From contig OY970288.1 in NCBI GenBank assembly GCA_963716085.1, forward strand, positions 1,364,001 through 1,428,000: a stretch of DNA of 64,000 bases, written 5' to 3'. Of this stretch, positions 8,901-17,015 are shown in pieces. A program made the position numbers and the translations under genes. The notes under the pieces are model-generated. The model had not been told where the DNA came from. It searched no databases and saw only the letters and a program-made list of their open reading frames with translations. This stretch comes from Persicitalea sp963716085. GTDB taxonomy: Bacteria; Bacteroidota; Bacteroidia; Cytophagales; Spirosomataceae. The number at the start of each line of letters is the position of its first letter. The stretch's first letter is position 1.

Positions 8901-9461
8901 CACGTTTTGGGCGAGGAGCTTTCCAACAGCGGCATGGCCCGGTTCGTGGATTCGTCGCTCGAACGCTTGCAGGTGAAGGTGAGTGGCTTCGTGGAGGGGC
9001 GCCATATTCTGGTTTGTAACGGTTGCCGCGTGCCGCTTCGCAGTAGCGGCACCAAGGGCGAGTATGTGGCGGGCATCCGCTACAAAGCCTGGAATCCGCC
9101 CTCGGCCCTGCACCCGACGATTGGCGTAGACGCCCCGCTCGTTTTCGACATCGTGGATACCTGGAGCAACCGCGTGCTGGGCGGCTGCACCTACTTCGTG
9201 ACGCATCCCGGCGGGCGCAGTTTCGATACTTACCCCGTCAACAGCTACGAGGCGGAGGCGCGCCGCATCAGCCGTTTCTGGAACTTCGGCCACACGCCCG
9301 CCCAAAACGAGGAAGTGCCGATTACCCAGAAATACACGCCCACGATTTCGCGGTTTGTAGCGGAACACAAGAAGGAACTGAGTCCCGATACGCCCGTGGA
9401 ATTAATAAATCTTGAATATCCGACACTGCTGGATTTGCGCCAGGCCTGGAAAGGCAGGTAA
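5946..9461 (+). CDS. Transglutaminase-like protein fused to DUF2126 (putative amidoligase partner)
   Basis: An 1171-residue protein without signal peptide. An N-terminal transglutaminase beta domain is followed by a papain-like core with Cys181 (GSCRDSAW), His230 (DLHAWTEAY) and Asp246 (GLDPTSG). DUF2126 starts near residue 325 (MTMGGEPTFVSIDD) and runs to the end, interrupted at about residues 560-640 by a low-complexity Lys/Glu-rich linker. The family occurs with ATP-grasp and alpha-E proteins in clusters predicted to make or process peptide-like amide bonds, and that is the order here. The linker contains two intergenic-type repeats read in frame (see 7651-7717). It is first in an operon whose second gene is now separated by an IS element. 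The natural product is unknown. Confidence 0.9.
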   Translation: MAIKIAISHKTTYKFDRTVNLSPHIFRLRPAPHSRTPIEGYTFKVFPENHFINWQQDPFGNYQARVVFPEKTDELRLEVEVIAQLKVINPFDFFVEEHAEEYPFTYDESLRKELVPYLEKEEMGPKLAEWMANNKLEGSLRTTDFFVRLNQQLNADIGYNIRMEPGVQSTEQTLTTRSGSCRDSAWLLVQILRQLGIAARFVSGYLVQLTADVKSLDGPSGPEEDFTDLHAWTEAYLPGAGWIGLDPTSGLFAGEGHIPLCCTPHYSSAAPVTGAMDPCEVTFDFENQVFRIHEDPRVTKPYSEAQWQKVMEVGQTVENDLQNHDVRMTMGGEPTFVSIDDFESEQWNSVADGELKRKLSYDLALRLKTRFAHGGLLQFGQGKWYPGEPFPRWQYSLYWRTDGQPMWQNNDLIAQETDNRFTHEDAKKFTDELMKYLAVDAKALSPGYEDPLYWALEEGKIPANLDPLAMDLSDPVERRTLAAHLERGLNNPVGYVLPLTWDHAVGSWRSAPWEFRRSHCFLIPGNSPMGMRLPLESIPFVTKEKTPATVERSLFEDLPELEDFGQTVETRHALSGDETREESFDYAQDDSGVEKSEPTQSTVEPPYDVAHASGEAQPKAETSEKKEKEKPRKKAPLYEIETIRTALCVEAREGIIYLFLPPVDYIEHYLDLVASIEATAEKLQMPVRIEGYTPPSDYRVQKLSVTPDPGVIEVNVHPAKSWQEIVDNTTALYEEAFLTRLGTEKFMVDGRHTGTGGGNHVTIGGAKPADSPLLRRPDLLRSLITYWQHHPALSYLFAGSFVGPTSQAPRIDEGRDERLYEVEIAFDQIPKHGDVPFWMTDRIFRNLLVDITGNTHRTEFCIDKLYSPDSSTGRLGILEFRAFDMPPHKHMALVQSLLVRALVAKFWREPYEKKLVRWGTELHDRFLLPHFAYLDMIDVVNDLKASGYNFDISWFDPFFEFRFPHYGTITVDNVQLEIRLGIEPWHVLGEELSNSGMARFVDSSLERLQVKVSGFVEGRHILVCNGCRVPLRSSGTKGEYVAGIRYKAWNPPSALHPTIGVDAPLVFDIVDTWSNRVLGGCTYFVTHPGGRSFDTYPVNSYEAEARRISRFWNFGHTPAQNEEVPITQKYTPTISRFVAEHKKELSPDTPVELINLEYPTLLDLRQAWKGR
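7651..7717. repeat. Two intergenic-type repeats inside a coding region
   Basis: A perfect 20-base palindrome (AGACAAGGCATGCCTTGTCT, 7651-7670) is followed after 21 bases by CCTTCGACTACGCTCAGG (from 7693). From memory, both resemble sequences found dispersed between genes in many bacterial genomes. Here they are translated in frame in the hydrophilic linker of the transglutaminase-DUF2126 protein. Confidence 0.65.
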
Positions 9462-9499
9462 CATTTCTGTGATTTGGCGACGTTGGTCTTTGGGGTTAA

Positions 9500-9513
9500 C
9501 GGTAAATGGTTAA
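9500..9513. repeat. Left copy of the IS target-site duplication
   Basis: CGGTAAATGGTTAA is repeated exactly at 10638-10651 on the far side of the IS. The duplication is 10 bases (CGGTAAATGG) if the IS begins at TTAA, or up to 14 bases if it begins at 9514. Confidence 0.85.
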
Positions 9514-10601
9514 GTACAGTACAAAAGTTTATCAAGTTTCTGAAAATGAGCATGGTTAAGCGCAATGTTTTGCAAGTGGTTGAGACCGTGCCTGAACAAG
9601 GAGTTCAGCGGCTGGCTTCCCGTCCTGAGTTTCTTGATCGGAATTTTTCTGCCGTTGGCCACCAGCCACTCGCCCGCCCTGATGGCCCAAACCAGCGCGA
9701 TGGCCAGCAAAAACAACAGCGTCCTGATCCGGCGGTGATCGTTGACGCGGCACTTCTTGAGGTTGAAGCCACGGGATTTGAAGGCGCCAAACAGTGTCTC
9801 GACCTGCCACCGCTGGGCGTAAATCCCGGCCATGCCTCGCACGCGCTCACGGCTCATCAGGATCAGGAAGTCCTCGCCCTCCAGCTTCATACCGGTCAGG
9901 TAGGCTCGCTGCCCGTAAACGACCCTGGGTTTGCGAAGCACCTTCAACCTCCTCTCGCCGAAGACCTTGTCGGCCCGGCAGGACTTGCCGCCATTGACCA
10001 CTGCGGCGTTGGCCCGCACCCGGATGACGGGTGTGAACCAGCCCGTCCACATCTCCTTACCGATGAACTCGCGGTCGCCCGTCAGGTAAACCTTCTGCCC
10101 TGGCTTGACGACCGCCCAACGTTCAAGGGCCTTCAAAAGGGCCAGCCGCGTCTGCTTGCTGCTGTTGCCCTCGCGGTTGGCCGTGTGCCACAGCAACGGG
10201 ATGCTCACACCCTTGTGGGCGATGCCCAGCATCAGTATCTGCACCGTCTGCCCGCGCTGGATGTAATCCGTGCGATCCAGTGTCAGCACCACCTGGTCGG
10301 CCTGTCCGTAGGCCGACCAGACCAGCTTGAAGTACGCTCGCTGGCCGAAGCGGAAGCCACACAGCAGCCGTTGCAGGCGCTTGTACTTCGAGGACAGCAG
10401 AATGTCCAGGCAGACGCCCTTGCTCCACTCGCTGAGCGAGCAGTCGTTAAGCTTTAACAGACTCACGATCAAACAACTGATAAATTTTACGCGACGTATG
10501 TCGCAGGTAAAGTGACATTTGATGGCATTGAATACCTCTTTCTCTTTACTTTGCATCGGGATAGTCTGGGTAGAGTTGGTTTCGCAACTCAAATCTACCA
10601 T
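9510..10601 (-). CDS. IS4-family DDE transposase
   Basis: A 363-residue transposase, full length for the family. The DDE triad is readable: Asp109 in LTLDRTDY, Asp176 in LTGDREFIG and Glu268 in the IS4 signature YAQRWQVETLFGAFK (Y-x2-R-x3-E-x6-K, complete). The stop codon lies in the TTAA at the left end of the element. The ATG at 10601 is used; an internal ATG 15 codons later would also give a full catalytic protein. It is transcribed against the host operon. Nothing suggests inactivation, so the copy may be recent and active. Confidence 0.93.
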   Translation of the reverse strand: MVDLSCETNSTQTIPMQSKEKEVFNAIKCHFTCDIRRVKFISCLIVSLLKLNDCSLSEWSKGVCLDILLSSKYKRLQRLLCGFRFGQRAYFKLVWSAYGQADQVVLTLDRTDYIQRGQTVQILMLGIAHKGVSIPLLWHTANREGNSSKQTRLALLKALERWAVVKPGQKVYLTGDREFIGKEMWTGWFTPVIRVRANAAVVNGGKSCRADKVFGERRLKVLRKPRVVYGQRAYLTGMKLEGEDFLILMSRERVRGMAGIYAQRWQVETLFGAFKSRGFNLKKCRVNDHRRIRTLLFLLAIALVWAIRAGEWLVANGRKIPIKKLRTGSQPLNSLFRHGLNHLQNIALNHAHFQKLDKLLYCT

Positions 10602-10637
10602 TTTCAGGCTATCCTATTTTTTTTGTCCTGTATTTAG
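9510..10637. mobile_element. IS4-family insertion sequence, about 1.13 kb
   Basis: Imperfect terminal inverted repeats are visible: the left end reads TTAAGTACAGTACAAAA and the right end, reverse-complemented, CTAAATACAGGACAAAA (14 of 17 identical). The element carries one transposase on the minus strand and is flanked by an exact direct repeat. It lies in the intergenic space of the transglutaminase/ATP-grasp operon and interrupts no reading frame. The left boundary is uncertain by four bases. Confidence 0.9.
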
Positions 10638-10651
10638 CGGTAAATGGTTAA
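10638..10651. repeat. Right copy of the IS target-site duplication
   Basis: Exact repeat of 9500-9513. The first six codons of the longest possible reading of the following gene begin inside this copy, which argues for the internal start at 10731. Confidence 0.85.
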
Positions 10652-10730
10652 ACGCCTAAACAAATCCACAACAATTACACGCCGGGGTGGCGTACCACTT
10701 AAACGATTACACAGTTCAACAAACTGCTCG

Positions 10731-13304
10731 ATGTTTCCTCCAAGTACCCAAGCCACCTCCCTTCTTCAAGCGTACAAGCAAAAGGTTCGTTCTTACGACG
10801 AAGTGCTGGATAGGGACGGGAATTTAAAACCGCACTGGCAATCGCTTTTTGGTGCCCTGGAAGGATTGGGCCTGGATGAGTTGGGCGTTCGGAATCAGGA
10901 GATTATCACCAAATTACAGGAAAATGGCGTTACGTACAGCGTTTATGAAGGCAGCGACGGCCTCAACCGACCCTGGCAGCTCGACCCGATTCCTTTTCTG
11001 ATTCACCAAAACGAATGGCAGGAAATCGCCAGAGGCTTGCGGCAGCGGGCAGAACTGCTGAACCTGATCTTGCAAGATCTCTATGGCCCGCAGACCCTGG
11101 TCAAGGAAAAAGTTGTTCCGCCCGAGCTGGTATACGACAATACGGGCTTCTTGCGGGCTTGTCACGATGTGAAGCTGGCGGGCCGACATCAATTGGTAAA
11201 ATGCGCCGTGGACATGGCGCGGGGGCCCGATGGCCGGATGTGGGTGCTCGACAGCCGCACGCAGGCTCCCTCGGGGGCGGGCTACGCGCTCGAAAACCGG
11301 ACGGTGATGAGCAAAGTGCTGCCCGACCTGGCCGAAAATCTTTTCGTGCGGCGGCTGTCGCCTTTTTATCTCAGTACGCAGGGAGCCATCGCCCGAATCT
11401 ACGGGAAGGGAAAGGAGGATCTGACGATCGTTTATCTGACGCCCGGCCCCAACAACGAGACCTACTTCGAACACGCCTACCTGGCCGCTTACTATGGCTA
11501 CATTCTGGCGCAGGGCGATGACCTGCTGGTGCGCGACGGCTTCGTCTGGCTCAAATCCATCGAAGGTTTGCAGAAGGTCGACATCATCCTGCGCCGCATC
11601 GACGACGGTTTCAGCGACCCGCTCGAGCTTCGTTCCGACTCGCGGCTGGGTGTGCCGGGCCTGCTCCACGCGATCAGGATGGGTAAGGTGGCGGTCATCA
11701 ATCCGCCCGGCACCGGACTGATGGAAAACAACGCCTTCATGGCCTTCATGCACAACGCCAGCCGCCATTTGCTGGGGGAGGAGCCAATATTGCCTTCCGT
11801 GGCGACTTGGTGGTGCGGCCAGGAGAAGGAACTGAGTTTTGTGCTGGAAAATCTTTCTCGGCTCATTATCAAGAAAGTGAATCGTCACCGCGACAATCGG
11901 TCCGTGTACGGTCACGCACTTTCTAACGCTCAACTGGAAAATCTCAAACGAGAAATCAGGGCCAATCCGGCGCAGTACGTGGCGCAGCAAGAGGTCAGCT
12001 TTTCCACGACGCCCGCCTTCGTCGACGGAGCCATCGAGCCGCGTTTTGCCGCCTTGCGGGCCTTCCTGATCGGAACCGAAAACGGCTATGAACTCATGCC
12101 TGGCGGCCTGACGCGCAGCTCGCCCGAGGCGGGCCGCTTCACGTTTTCCAACCAGTACGGGGGTATTTCCAAAGACACCTGGATTGTGGGAGCCGAGGTG
12201 GATACGGCGCGCGAACACATCGTGCTGCCCACCTCCAACAACTACCGGAAGGCGGGTTCGTTACCGAGTCGAAGTGCCGATAACTTATTCTGGGTAGGGC
12301 GGTACGGCGAGCGCGTGCTGGCGACCAACGCTTTCATGAACATTGTGCTGAATGCCCTGAATATGCAGCAGAACTACGGCGGACAGGCCGAACACATTCC
12401 CTGGCTGCTGCGGTCGCTGACGCACCTCACGCTGACTTATCCCGGATTTGTGGGGGACGGCAAAAACGAATCGACCTTGCTTCATACCCCCTTACGGGAG
12501 ATCAATGATCTGGTACTGAACGTGAAACGACCCGGTGCCATCGGCTCCACCGTGGAGCGATTCCTGCGCACCATCAAATCGGTGCGCGACCAGTGGAATC
12601 CTGAGATCTGGCGGGCCGTCGATCTGATCGAGGGAAGTTTGGTCAGGATCAAAACTTTGAAAAAAGAACAAGCCGACCACCGCGCCATCCAGAAAGACCT
12701 CGATCGACTGTACAGCCGGATGTTCACTTTTTACGGTACGGTGTCCGAAACCATGTCGCGCGACAACGCTTACTACCTGCTGAAGAGCGGCAAACTCATC
12801 GAGCGAATCCTGTCGCGGGTGAGCGTAATCCGCTCTCTATTTGCCTTCCACAATCCCGAGTACGTCGAGAACGAATTACTGGAGGCCTTGCTCAACTACC
12901 ACCATTTGCTGGGTCGTTTCCGTAATACCTACCGCTCTCAAATCAGCCTGAGCGCGGGCCTGGACATGGTGCTGATGGAAGCCAATTCGCCCTACGCGCT
13001 GGCCTACCAGTTCGACGCGCTGGGCCGCTGTCTCGACCGGCTTCCCGGCAAACACGAGCGCCTGAACAATGCCCAGAAAGCGGTGCTGGAGGCATCGGCT
13101 AAAATCAAACTGGCCGATGTCGTGAAACTGTGCGCTTACGATCAGGAAACGAATCTTCGTACCGGTTTGGACGAACTCCTGTCCGAAATCACGGCCCTGA
13201 CGCTAACGGCGTCCGAAAGTATTTCCAACCTTTATTTCAGTCACGTAGCCATTCAGACTTCTTTTTTCGGGATGGACAATCCGAGCGATCAAAATGAAAT
13301 ATAA
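10731..13304 (+). CDS. Circularly permuted type-2 ATP-grasp protein fused to an alpha-E domain
   Basis: An 857-residue cytoplasmic protein. Roughly residues 1-490 are the circularly permuted ATP-grasp domain (DUF404/DUF407; RPWQLDPIPFLI, then GPDGRMWVLDSRTQAPSG). Residues about 520-840 are the helical alpha-E domain (DUF403; LPSRSADNLFWVGRYGER). In many bacteria these are two genes of about 480 and 310 codons; here they form one chain. ATP-grasp enzymes make amide or thioester bonds from an acyl phosphate; the alpha-E role is unknown. The ATG at 10731 is chosen because the longer reading begins in the IS target duplication. The stop overlaps the next gene by 11 bases, indicating translational coupling. 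Confidence 0.88.
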   Translation: MFPPSTQATSLLQAYKQKVRSYDEVLDRDGNLKPHWQSLFGALEGLGLDELGVRNQEIITKLQENGVTYSVYEGSDGLNRPWQLDPIPFLIHQNEWQEIARGLRQRAELLNLILQDLYGPQTLVKEKVVPPELVYDNTGFLRACHDVKLAGRHQLVKCAVDMARGPDGRMWVLDSRTQAPSGAGYALENRTVMSKVLPDLAENLFVRRLSPFYLSTQGAIARIYGKGKEDLTIVYLTPGPNNETYFEHAYLAAYYGYILAQGDDLLVRDGFVWLKSIEGLQKVDIILRRIDDGFSDPLELRSDSRLGVPGLLHAIRMGKVAVINPPGTGLMENNAFMAFMHNASRHLLGEEPILPSVATWWCGQEKELSFVLENLSRLIIKKVNRHRDNRSVYGHALSNAQLENLKREIRANPAQYVAQQEVSFSTTPAFVDGAIEPRFAALRAFLIGTENGYELMPGGLTRSSPEAGRFTFSNQYGGISKDTWIVGAEVDTAREHIVLPTSNNYRKAGSLPSRSADNLFWVGRYGERVLATNAFMNIVLNALNMQQNYGGQAEHIPWLLRSLTHLTLTYPGFVGDGKNESTLLHTPLREINDLVLNVKRPGAIGSTVERFLRTIKSVRDQWNPEIWRAVDLIEGSLVRIKTLKKEQADHRAIQKDLDRLYSRMFTFYGTVSETMSRDNAYYLLKSGKLIERILSRVSVIRSLFAFHNPEYVENELLEALLNYHHLLGRFRNTYRSQISLSAGLDMVLMEANSPYALAYQFDALGRCLDRLPGKHERLNNAQKAVLEASAKIKLADVVKLCAYDQETNLRTGLDELLSEITALTLTASESISNLYFSHVAIQTSFFGMDNPSDQNEI

Positions 13305-14169
13305 TCTGATCCATAGTACTTTGTACGACTATCGGCAGTCGGTGAGCAGTTATCACAGCATCGCGTGCCTCTACCCGCGCACGACGGTCAATCAGGTTTG
13401 CAGCGATTTCTCGCTGATCGTCACCCCCGAACCCGCTGAGCTTACGGAGCGCGTCGATTTTTTTGGCAATGCGGTACATTATTTTTCCATCCAAAAACCC
13501 CACAAGCAACTGCGGGTCGTGGCGCGAAGTACGGTTGAAAATATTTTCTCAAACCCCGAGTTGTCCATCGTTAAATCGGCGACCTGTGGGGAAGCCCGGG
13601 ATGCCTTTCAGGCGGACAATGCGCTGAAAAGCGAGGTCTTGCAGTACATGCTGCCCAGTCCGTTTGTGCGTTGGGACGAGGACATCCGCCGCTACGCGCG
13701 GGATTGTTTTTCCCAGGAAAAGTCGCTTTATGAATCCGTGCAGGATTTTTGCGGAAAAATTTTCCGGGAATTCGCTTTCGATTCCAAATTCTCCACCGTC
13801 AATACACCGATCAAAACGGTCTTGCGAGAGAAAAAGGGGGTCTGCCAGGATTTCTCTCACCTGGCCATTGCGGGTCTGCGCAGCCTGGGTTTTGCGGCCC
13901 GCTACGTGAGCGGCTATCTGGAAACGCTGCCGCCACCCGGTCGGCAAAAACTGCAAGGCTCCGATGCCTCCCATGCCTGGATTTCGGCCTATATCCCCGG
14001 CATCGGCTGGTGCGATTTCGACCCCACCAACGATACCGTTCCGCGCGAGCGGCACCTGATCACCGCCTGGGGCCGCGACTTCGCCGACGTGACGCCGCTA
14101 CGGGGCATTTTGTCGGGTTCGGGAAAACAGAAATTAAAGGTGGAGGTGGATGTGCTGCCGATTATTTAA
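13294..14169 (+). CDS. Transglutaminase-like cysteine protease-fold protein
   Basis: A 291-residue protein with the N-terminal bacterial transglutaminase beta domain (residues 1-90) and a papain-like core: Cys184 in GVCQDFSH, His227 in SHAWISAY and Asp243 in CDFDPTND. No signal peptide is seen, so action in the cytoplasm is likely. It overlaps the ATP-grasp/alpha-E gene by 11 bases and is the last gene of the operon. In published comparative genomics, such small transglutaminases accompany ATP-grasp/alpha-E proteins and are predicted to cleave or transfer the peptide bond made by them. The substrate is unknown. Confidence 0.9.
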   Translation: MKYNLIHSTLYDYRQSVSSYHSIACLYPRTTVNQVCSDFSLIVTPEPAELTERVDFFGNAVHYFSIQKPHKQLRVVARSTVENIFSNPELSIVKSATCGEARDAFQADNALKSEVLQYMLPSPFVRWDEDIRRYARDCFSQEKSLYESVQDFCGKIFREFAFDSKFSTVNTPIKTVLREKKGVCQDFSHLAIAGLRSLGFAARYVSGYLETLPPPGRQKLQGSDASHAWISAYIPGIGWCDFDPTNDTVPRERHLITAWGRDFADVTPLRGILSGSGKQKLKVEVDVLPII

Positions 14170-14345
14170 TGATGGGTGAGTAAAGTTGTAAAGAACTGGA
14201 TTGCGCCCCGCTCCGGCGCACCGGTTTCAGGGCTAGAAGCAATCAGTTTATAGACTAATTCACCTATCGATAAGTTGTAAAATCTGGATCGGAGCCACAA
14301 ATCCAGCCTGCCCATTTTAACCAAGGTCGAAAGGGCGGCATCGCC

Positions 14346-15218
14346 CTAGGTGTTCAGGTATTTCCGCTTGTAGTTGCGGGGCGTGGTACCCGTTATTTTC
14401 TTGAAGTGCCGGTAGAAATTCGAAAGATTGTTGAAACCACACTCGAAGCAAACCACCGCCATTAGCACGTCGGTTTCGACCAACGCCCGGCAGGCCTGGC
14501 TGATCCTGATTTCGGTCAGAAACTCGTGGTAGGTCTTGTTGGTCATCAGCTTGAAGTATCGGCAGAAGGAGGTCACGGTCAGGTTGCTTAGTTCAGCCAC
14601 CTGTTCCAGGGAAATGTCCGTCTTATAATTGCCCAACGTAAAGTTAAAGACATCATTGAGCCGTGAGGCGTACAACACGTTCGACTGATGAAATACGTTG
14701 CTGCCGTTGATGATCGTCTCGTAATCTTCCGTTTCGGCCAGCGCTTTCAACAGCGAGAAAAGGATCAGGATACTATCCAGATCGGCCGCATCGGGAGCCG
14801 CCTCCATCAGTTTGGCCACTTCGTCCCGGGTTTTTCCAGTAATCATCAAACCGCTTTTGGCTTTTTCGTAGAGTTGCGGCAGCAGCCGGGCGTCGGGTAG
14901 TTTCAGCAGGCCCTGACCCAGGCAATCGGGCAAAAACTGCATCACGATCACCTCCACCGTCAGATCCTGATCTTCGTCGAAGTACGCCTCGGTACTTCGC
15001 CAGGTGTGCGGCAGATTTTCGCCGACGAGCAGAATTTCGCCGTGCGTGAAGTTGCTAACATTGTCGCCGATAAACCGCACACCCTCTCCTCTGATAATAT
15101 AATGCAATTCCAGCTCAGGATGGTAGTGCCAGACATTCCTGAAATGGGGGCGCTCTTCGTGCAATAGCAGGTAGGGTCTTTCGAGCGGGGCGGAAAATTT
15201 GCGCAATAAAGGTTTCAT
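14346..15218 (-). CDS. AraC family transcriptional regulator
   Basis: A 290-residue regulator. The N-terminal cupin carries the metal/ligand-type pattern WHYHPELELHYIIRGEG near residue 30. The C-terminal double helix-turn-helix spans about residues 190-288 (ISLEQVAELSNLTVTSFCRY; CFECGFNNLSNFYRHF). Such proteins usually activate sugar-catabolism genes after binding a small ligand. It diverges from the ECF sigma gene at 15468, so it may act on that gap. A short GGGCG/CGCCC hairpin (14331-14346) overlaps its stop codon and may help end the transcript. Target genes are unknown. Confidence 0.92.
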   Translation of the reverse strand: MKPLLRKFSAPLERPYLLLHEERPHFRNVWHYHPELELHYIIRGEGVRFIGDNVSNFTHGEILLVGENLPHTWRSTEAYFDEDQDLTVEVIVMQFLPDCLGQGLLKLPDARLLPQLYEKAKSGLMITGKTRDEVAKLMEAAPDAADLDSILILFSLLKALAETEDYETIINGSNVFHQSNVLYASRLNDVFNFTLGNYKTDISLEQVAELSNLTVTSFCRYFKLMTNKTYHEFLTEIRISQACRALVETDVLMAVVCFECGFNNLSNFYRHFKKITGTTPRNYKRKYLNT

Positions 15219-15467
15219 AATCGATCAGGGCTGTTTTTCTGGGAATTTGGCCAATAGAACTTCAAAAGAAGCCATTTTGTGATAATATCCTATAATAAGT
15301 GGAAAAATACTTGCATTTATCGGCGATAGATTAGGGATAAATTTGCAGAGTCGGTTTGGATTAGCATTTCTTAACCTGTTGTGTCCAGGATTTTTTTGCG
15401 CCACAAGGTTCGGCTGATCCAAGCAGGCAAATCGAAAAATCCTTCTGCCTAACCTATCGCCCGAAAA

Positions 15468-16034
15468 ATGAATAACCAAAAGCCAGCAGACGATCCCCTC
15501 CCTACCGACCAGCAGCTTTGGCAGGCCTTCAAGCAGGGCGACAAGGAGGCTTACGCCCAGATTTACCATCTGCAAATCAGGGGAATGTTTCACTACGGCA
15601 TGAGCATCGGCCAGGATCGGGATTTGGTGAAAGACTGCATCCACGATCTGTTTTATTATTTGTGGGAGCACCGCCCGGGGCTGGGCGAGACCGACAACAT
15701 CCGCCGGTATCTATATACGGCTCTGCGCCGGGAAATCATCGTCCAACTCAAACGGACGAGCCAGTCGGCAACGCCCGCGCTGCCGACGTACGCGGCATTC
15801 ACGCCCGCCTTCGAAACCGAGTGGATCGAGCAACAGACCACCCAGCGCAACTGCGCCCAGCTACGGGAGGCCATTCGTGCGCTTCCGCGCCGCCAGCAGG
15901 AGGCGGTGTTCTTTAAGTACTACCAGGAAATGGACGGCTCGGAGATTGCCGAGGTGATGCACATCCACCGCCGGGCGGTGTACAAGCTGCTGGGCAAAGC
16001 CATTAGAAATCTGCGACGATGGTGGGCTGGGTAG
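15468..16034 (+). CDS. ECF-type RNA polymerase sigma factor (no adjacent anti-sigma gene)
   Basis: A 188-residue sigma-70 family protein. Region 2 covers about residues 20-90 (DLVKDCIHDLFYYLWEHR) and region 4 about 130-185 (ALPRRQQEAVFFKYYQEM; EIAEVMHIHRRAVYKLLGKA). It resembles the Bacteroidota SusC-linked sigma group, yet no FecR or SusC follows; a terminator closes the unit and a second ECF sigma gene begins 157 bases later. It may be an orphan that works in trans. The ATG is the first in frame. Confidence 0.88.
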   Translation: MNNQKPADDPLPTDQQLWQAFKQGDKEAYAQIYHLQIRGMFHYGMSIGQDRDLVKDCIHDLFYYLWEHRPGLGETDNIRRYLYTALRREIIVQLKRTSQSATPALPTYAAFTPAFETEWIEQQTTQRNCAQLREAIRALPRRQQEAVFFKYYQEMDGSEIAEVMHIHRRAVYKLLGKAIRNLRRWWAG

Positions 16035-16061
16035 CGATTTTCTCATAGGTAAGTAGTACGG

Positions 16062-16095
16062 AAAGGGTCATCGTCGTTCGATGGTCCCTTTTTTT
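16062..16095 (+). terminator. Rho-independent terminator after the first ECF sigma gene
   Basis: AAAGGGTCATCG pairs with CGATGGTCCCTTT across a short loop and runs into a T tract. It is preceded by TCTCATAGGTAAGTA, almost the same lead-in as the terminator at 23257-23287. Confidence 0.85.
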
Positions 16096-16190
16096 AAATA
16101 AGAGGTGCTTCATTCCGAAAGCGCATCAGTAGTCCTTCACCTGCTGCGTCTTTTTTATTAGTAGCACCGCATCGAAACGGCTATCGATTT

Positions 16191-16763
16191 ATGGAGTATC
16201 ACCTTATCAGCGACTCTCTGCTCGTCAAACTACTGCGGGTAGACGATGAACTGGCCTTCCAGGAAATCTACCAAAGACACTGGGAGCATCTTTTCGGATT
16301 GGCCCGACGTAAAATTCAAAACGACGAAGAGGCCGAAGGACTGGTGCAGGATATATTCATGGGGATTTGGGAACGTCGCGCCTCGCAGCGGATCGACAAT
16401 CTGGGCGGATACCTGACCAATGCGCTCAAGTACCGTGTTATTGATCGCTACCGCACCCAGGTACTGGCAAATCGCTACCGCGAGTATGCCTTGACCAAGG
16501 CCTCCGCGGGCACTCCTTCCATTCAGGAAGAATCTGATTTCGAGGAAATCATTCAGATTTTTGAAGATGCGCTGCAGCATCTTCCCGAAAAAACTGCCCA
16601 AATTTTCAGGCTGAGCCGGGTTGAATTCCGCACGACGCGCGAAATCTCTCAGACGATGGGCATTTCCGAACGCACCGTCGAGTACCACATCACTCGTTCA
16701 CTTCGCGTGATGCGCTTGCGCCTCAAAGACTTCCTCCCCGCCCTGGTGCTCCTCTTTCTATAA
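16191..16763 (+). CDS. ECF-type RNA polymerase sigma factor of a FecR/SusC switch
   Basis: A 190-residue sigma-70 family protein of the Bacteroidetes group. Region 2 lies at about residues 22-85 (EEAEGLVQDIFMGIWERR) and region 4 at about 125-178 (EISQTMGISERTVEYHIT). The next gene downstream is a FecR anti-sigma factor, followed by a SusC receptor that owns an STN domain. By analogy with known trans-envelope regulation, ligand binding to SusC would release this sigma factor from FecR, which then transcribes the SusC operon. The C-terminus ends in a hydrophobic LPALVLLFL. Confidence 0.92.
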   Translation: MEYHLISDSLLVKLLRVDDELAFQEIYQRHWEHLFGLARRKIQNDEEAEGLVQDIFMGIWERRASQRIDNLGGYLTNALKYRVIDRYRTQVLANRYREYALTKASAGTPSIQEESDFEEIIQIFEDALQHLPEKTAQIFRLSRVEFRTTREISQTMGISERTVEYHITRSLRVMRLRLKDFLPALVLLFL

Positions 16764-17015
16764 AAAAACTCGTAGCACTATTCTAAGAAATAATTATTAT
16801 TTCGGTATAGACCTTCGGCTCGACCGAATAGGGCACAACTCTGCCAAAGCAGGAGTAAGCGAGACATGTACAAGAGTCTGTGCTTCCGAAAAACCAGGTG
16901 GCAGAAGAAAAATTTGTGGTCTGTTAACTATGAAATTTCAAAGAATCAATAAAATCATATTGCGGACATGGCTCGTCAGTACGACAGATTATATACACCC
17001 CCCTATACTGAGACC

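Noticed and set aside
9474..10457. A 327-codon plus-strand frame over the IS
   Set aside because: It is antisense to the IS4 transposase, whose catalytic residues are all present; no family character in the antisense frame.
10914..12218. A 434-codon minus-strand frame
   Set aside because: Shadow of the ATP-grasp/alpha-E gene; Arg/His/Gln-rich with no domain.
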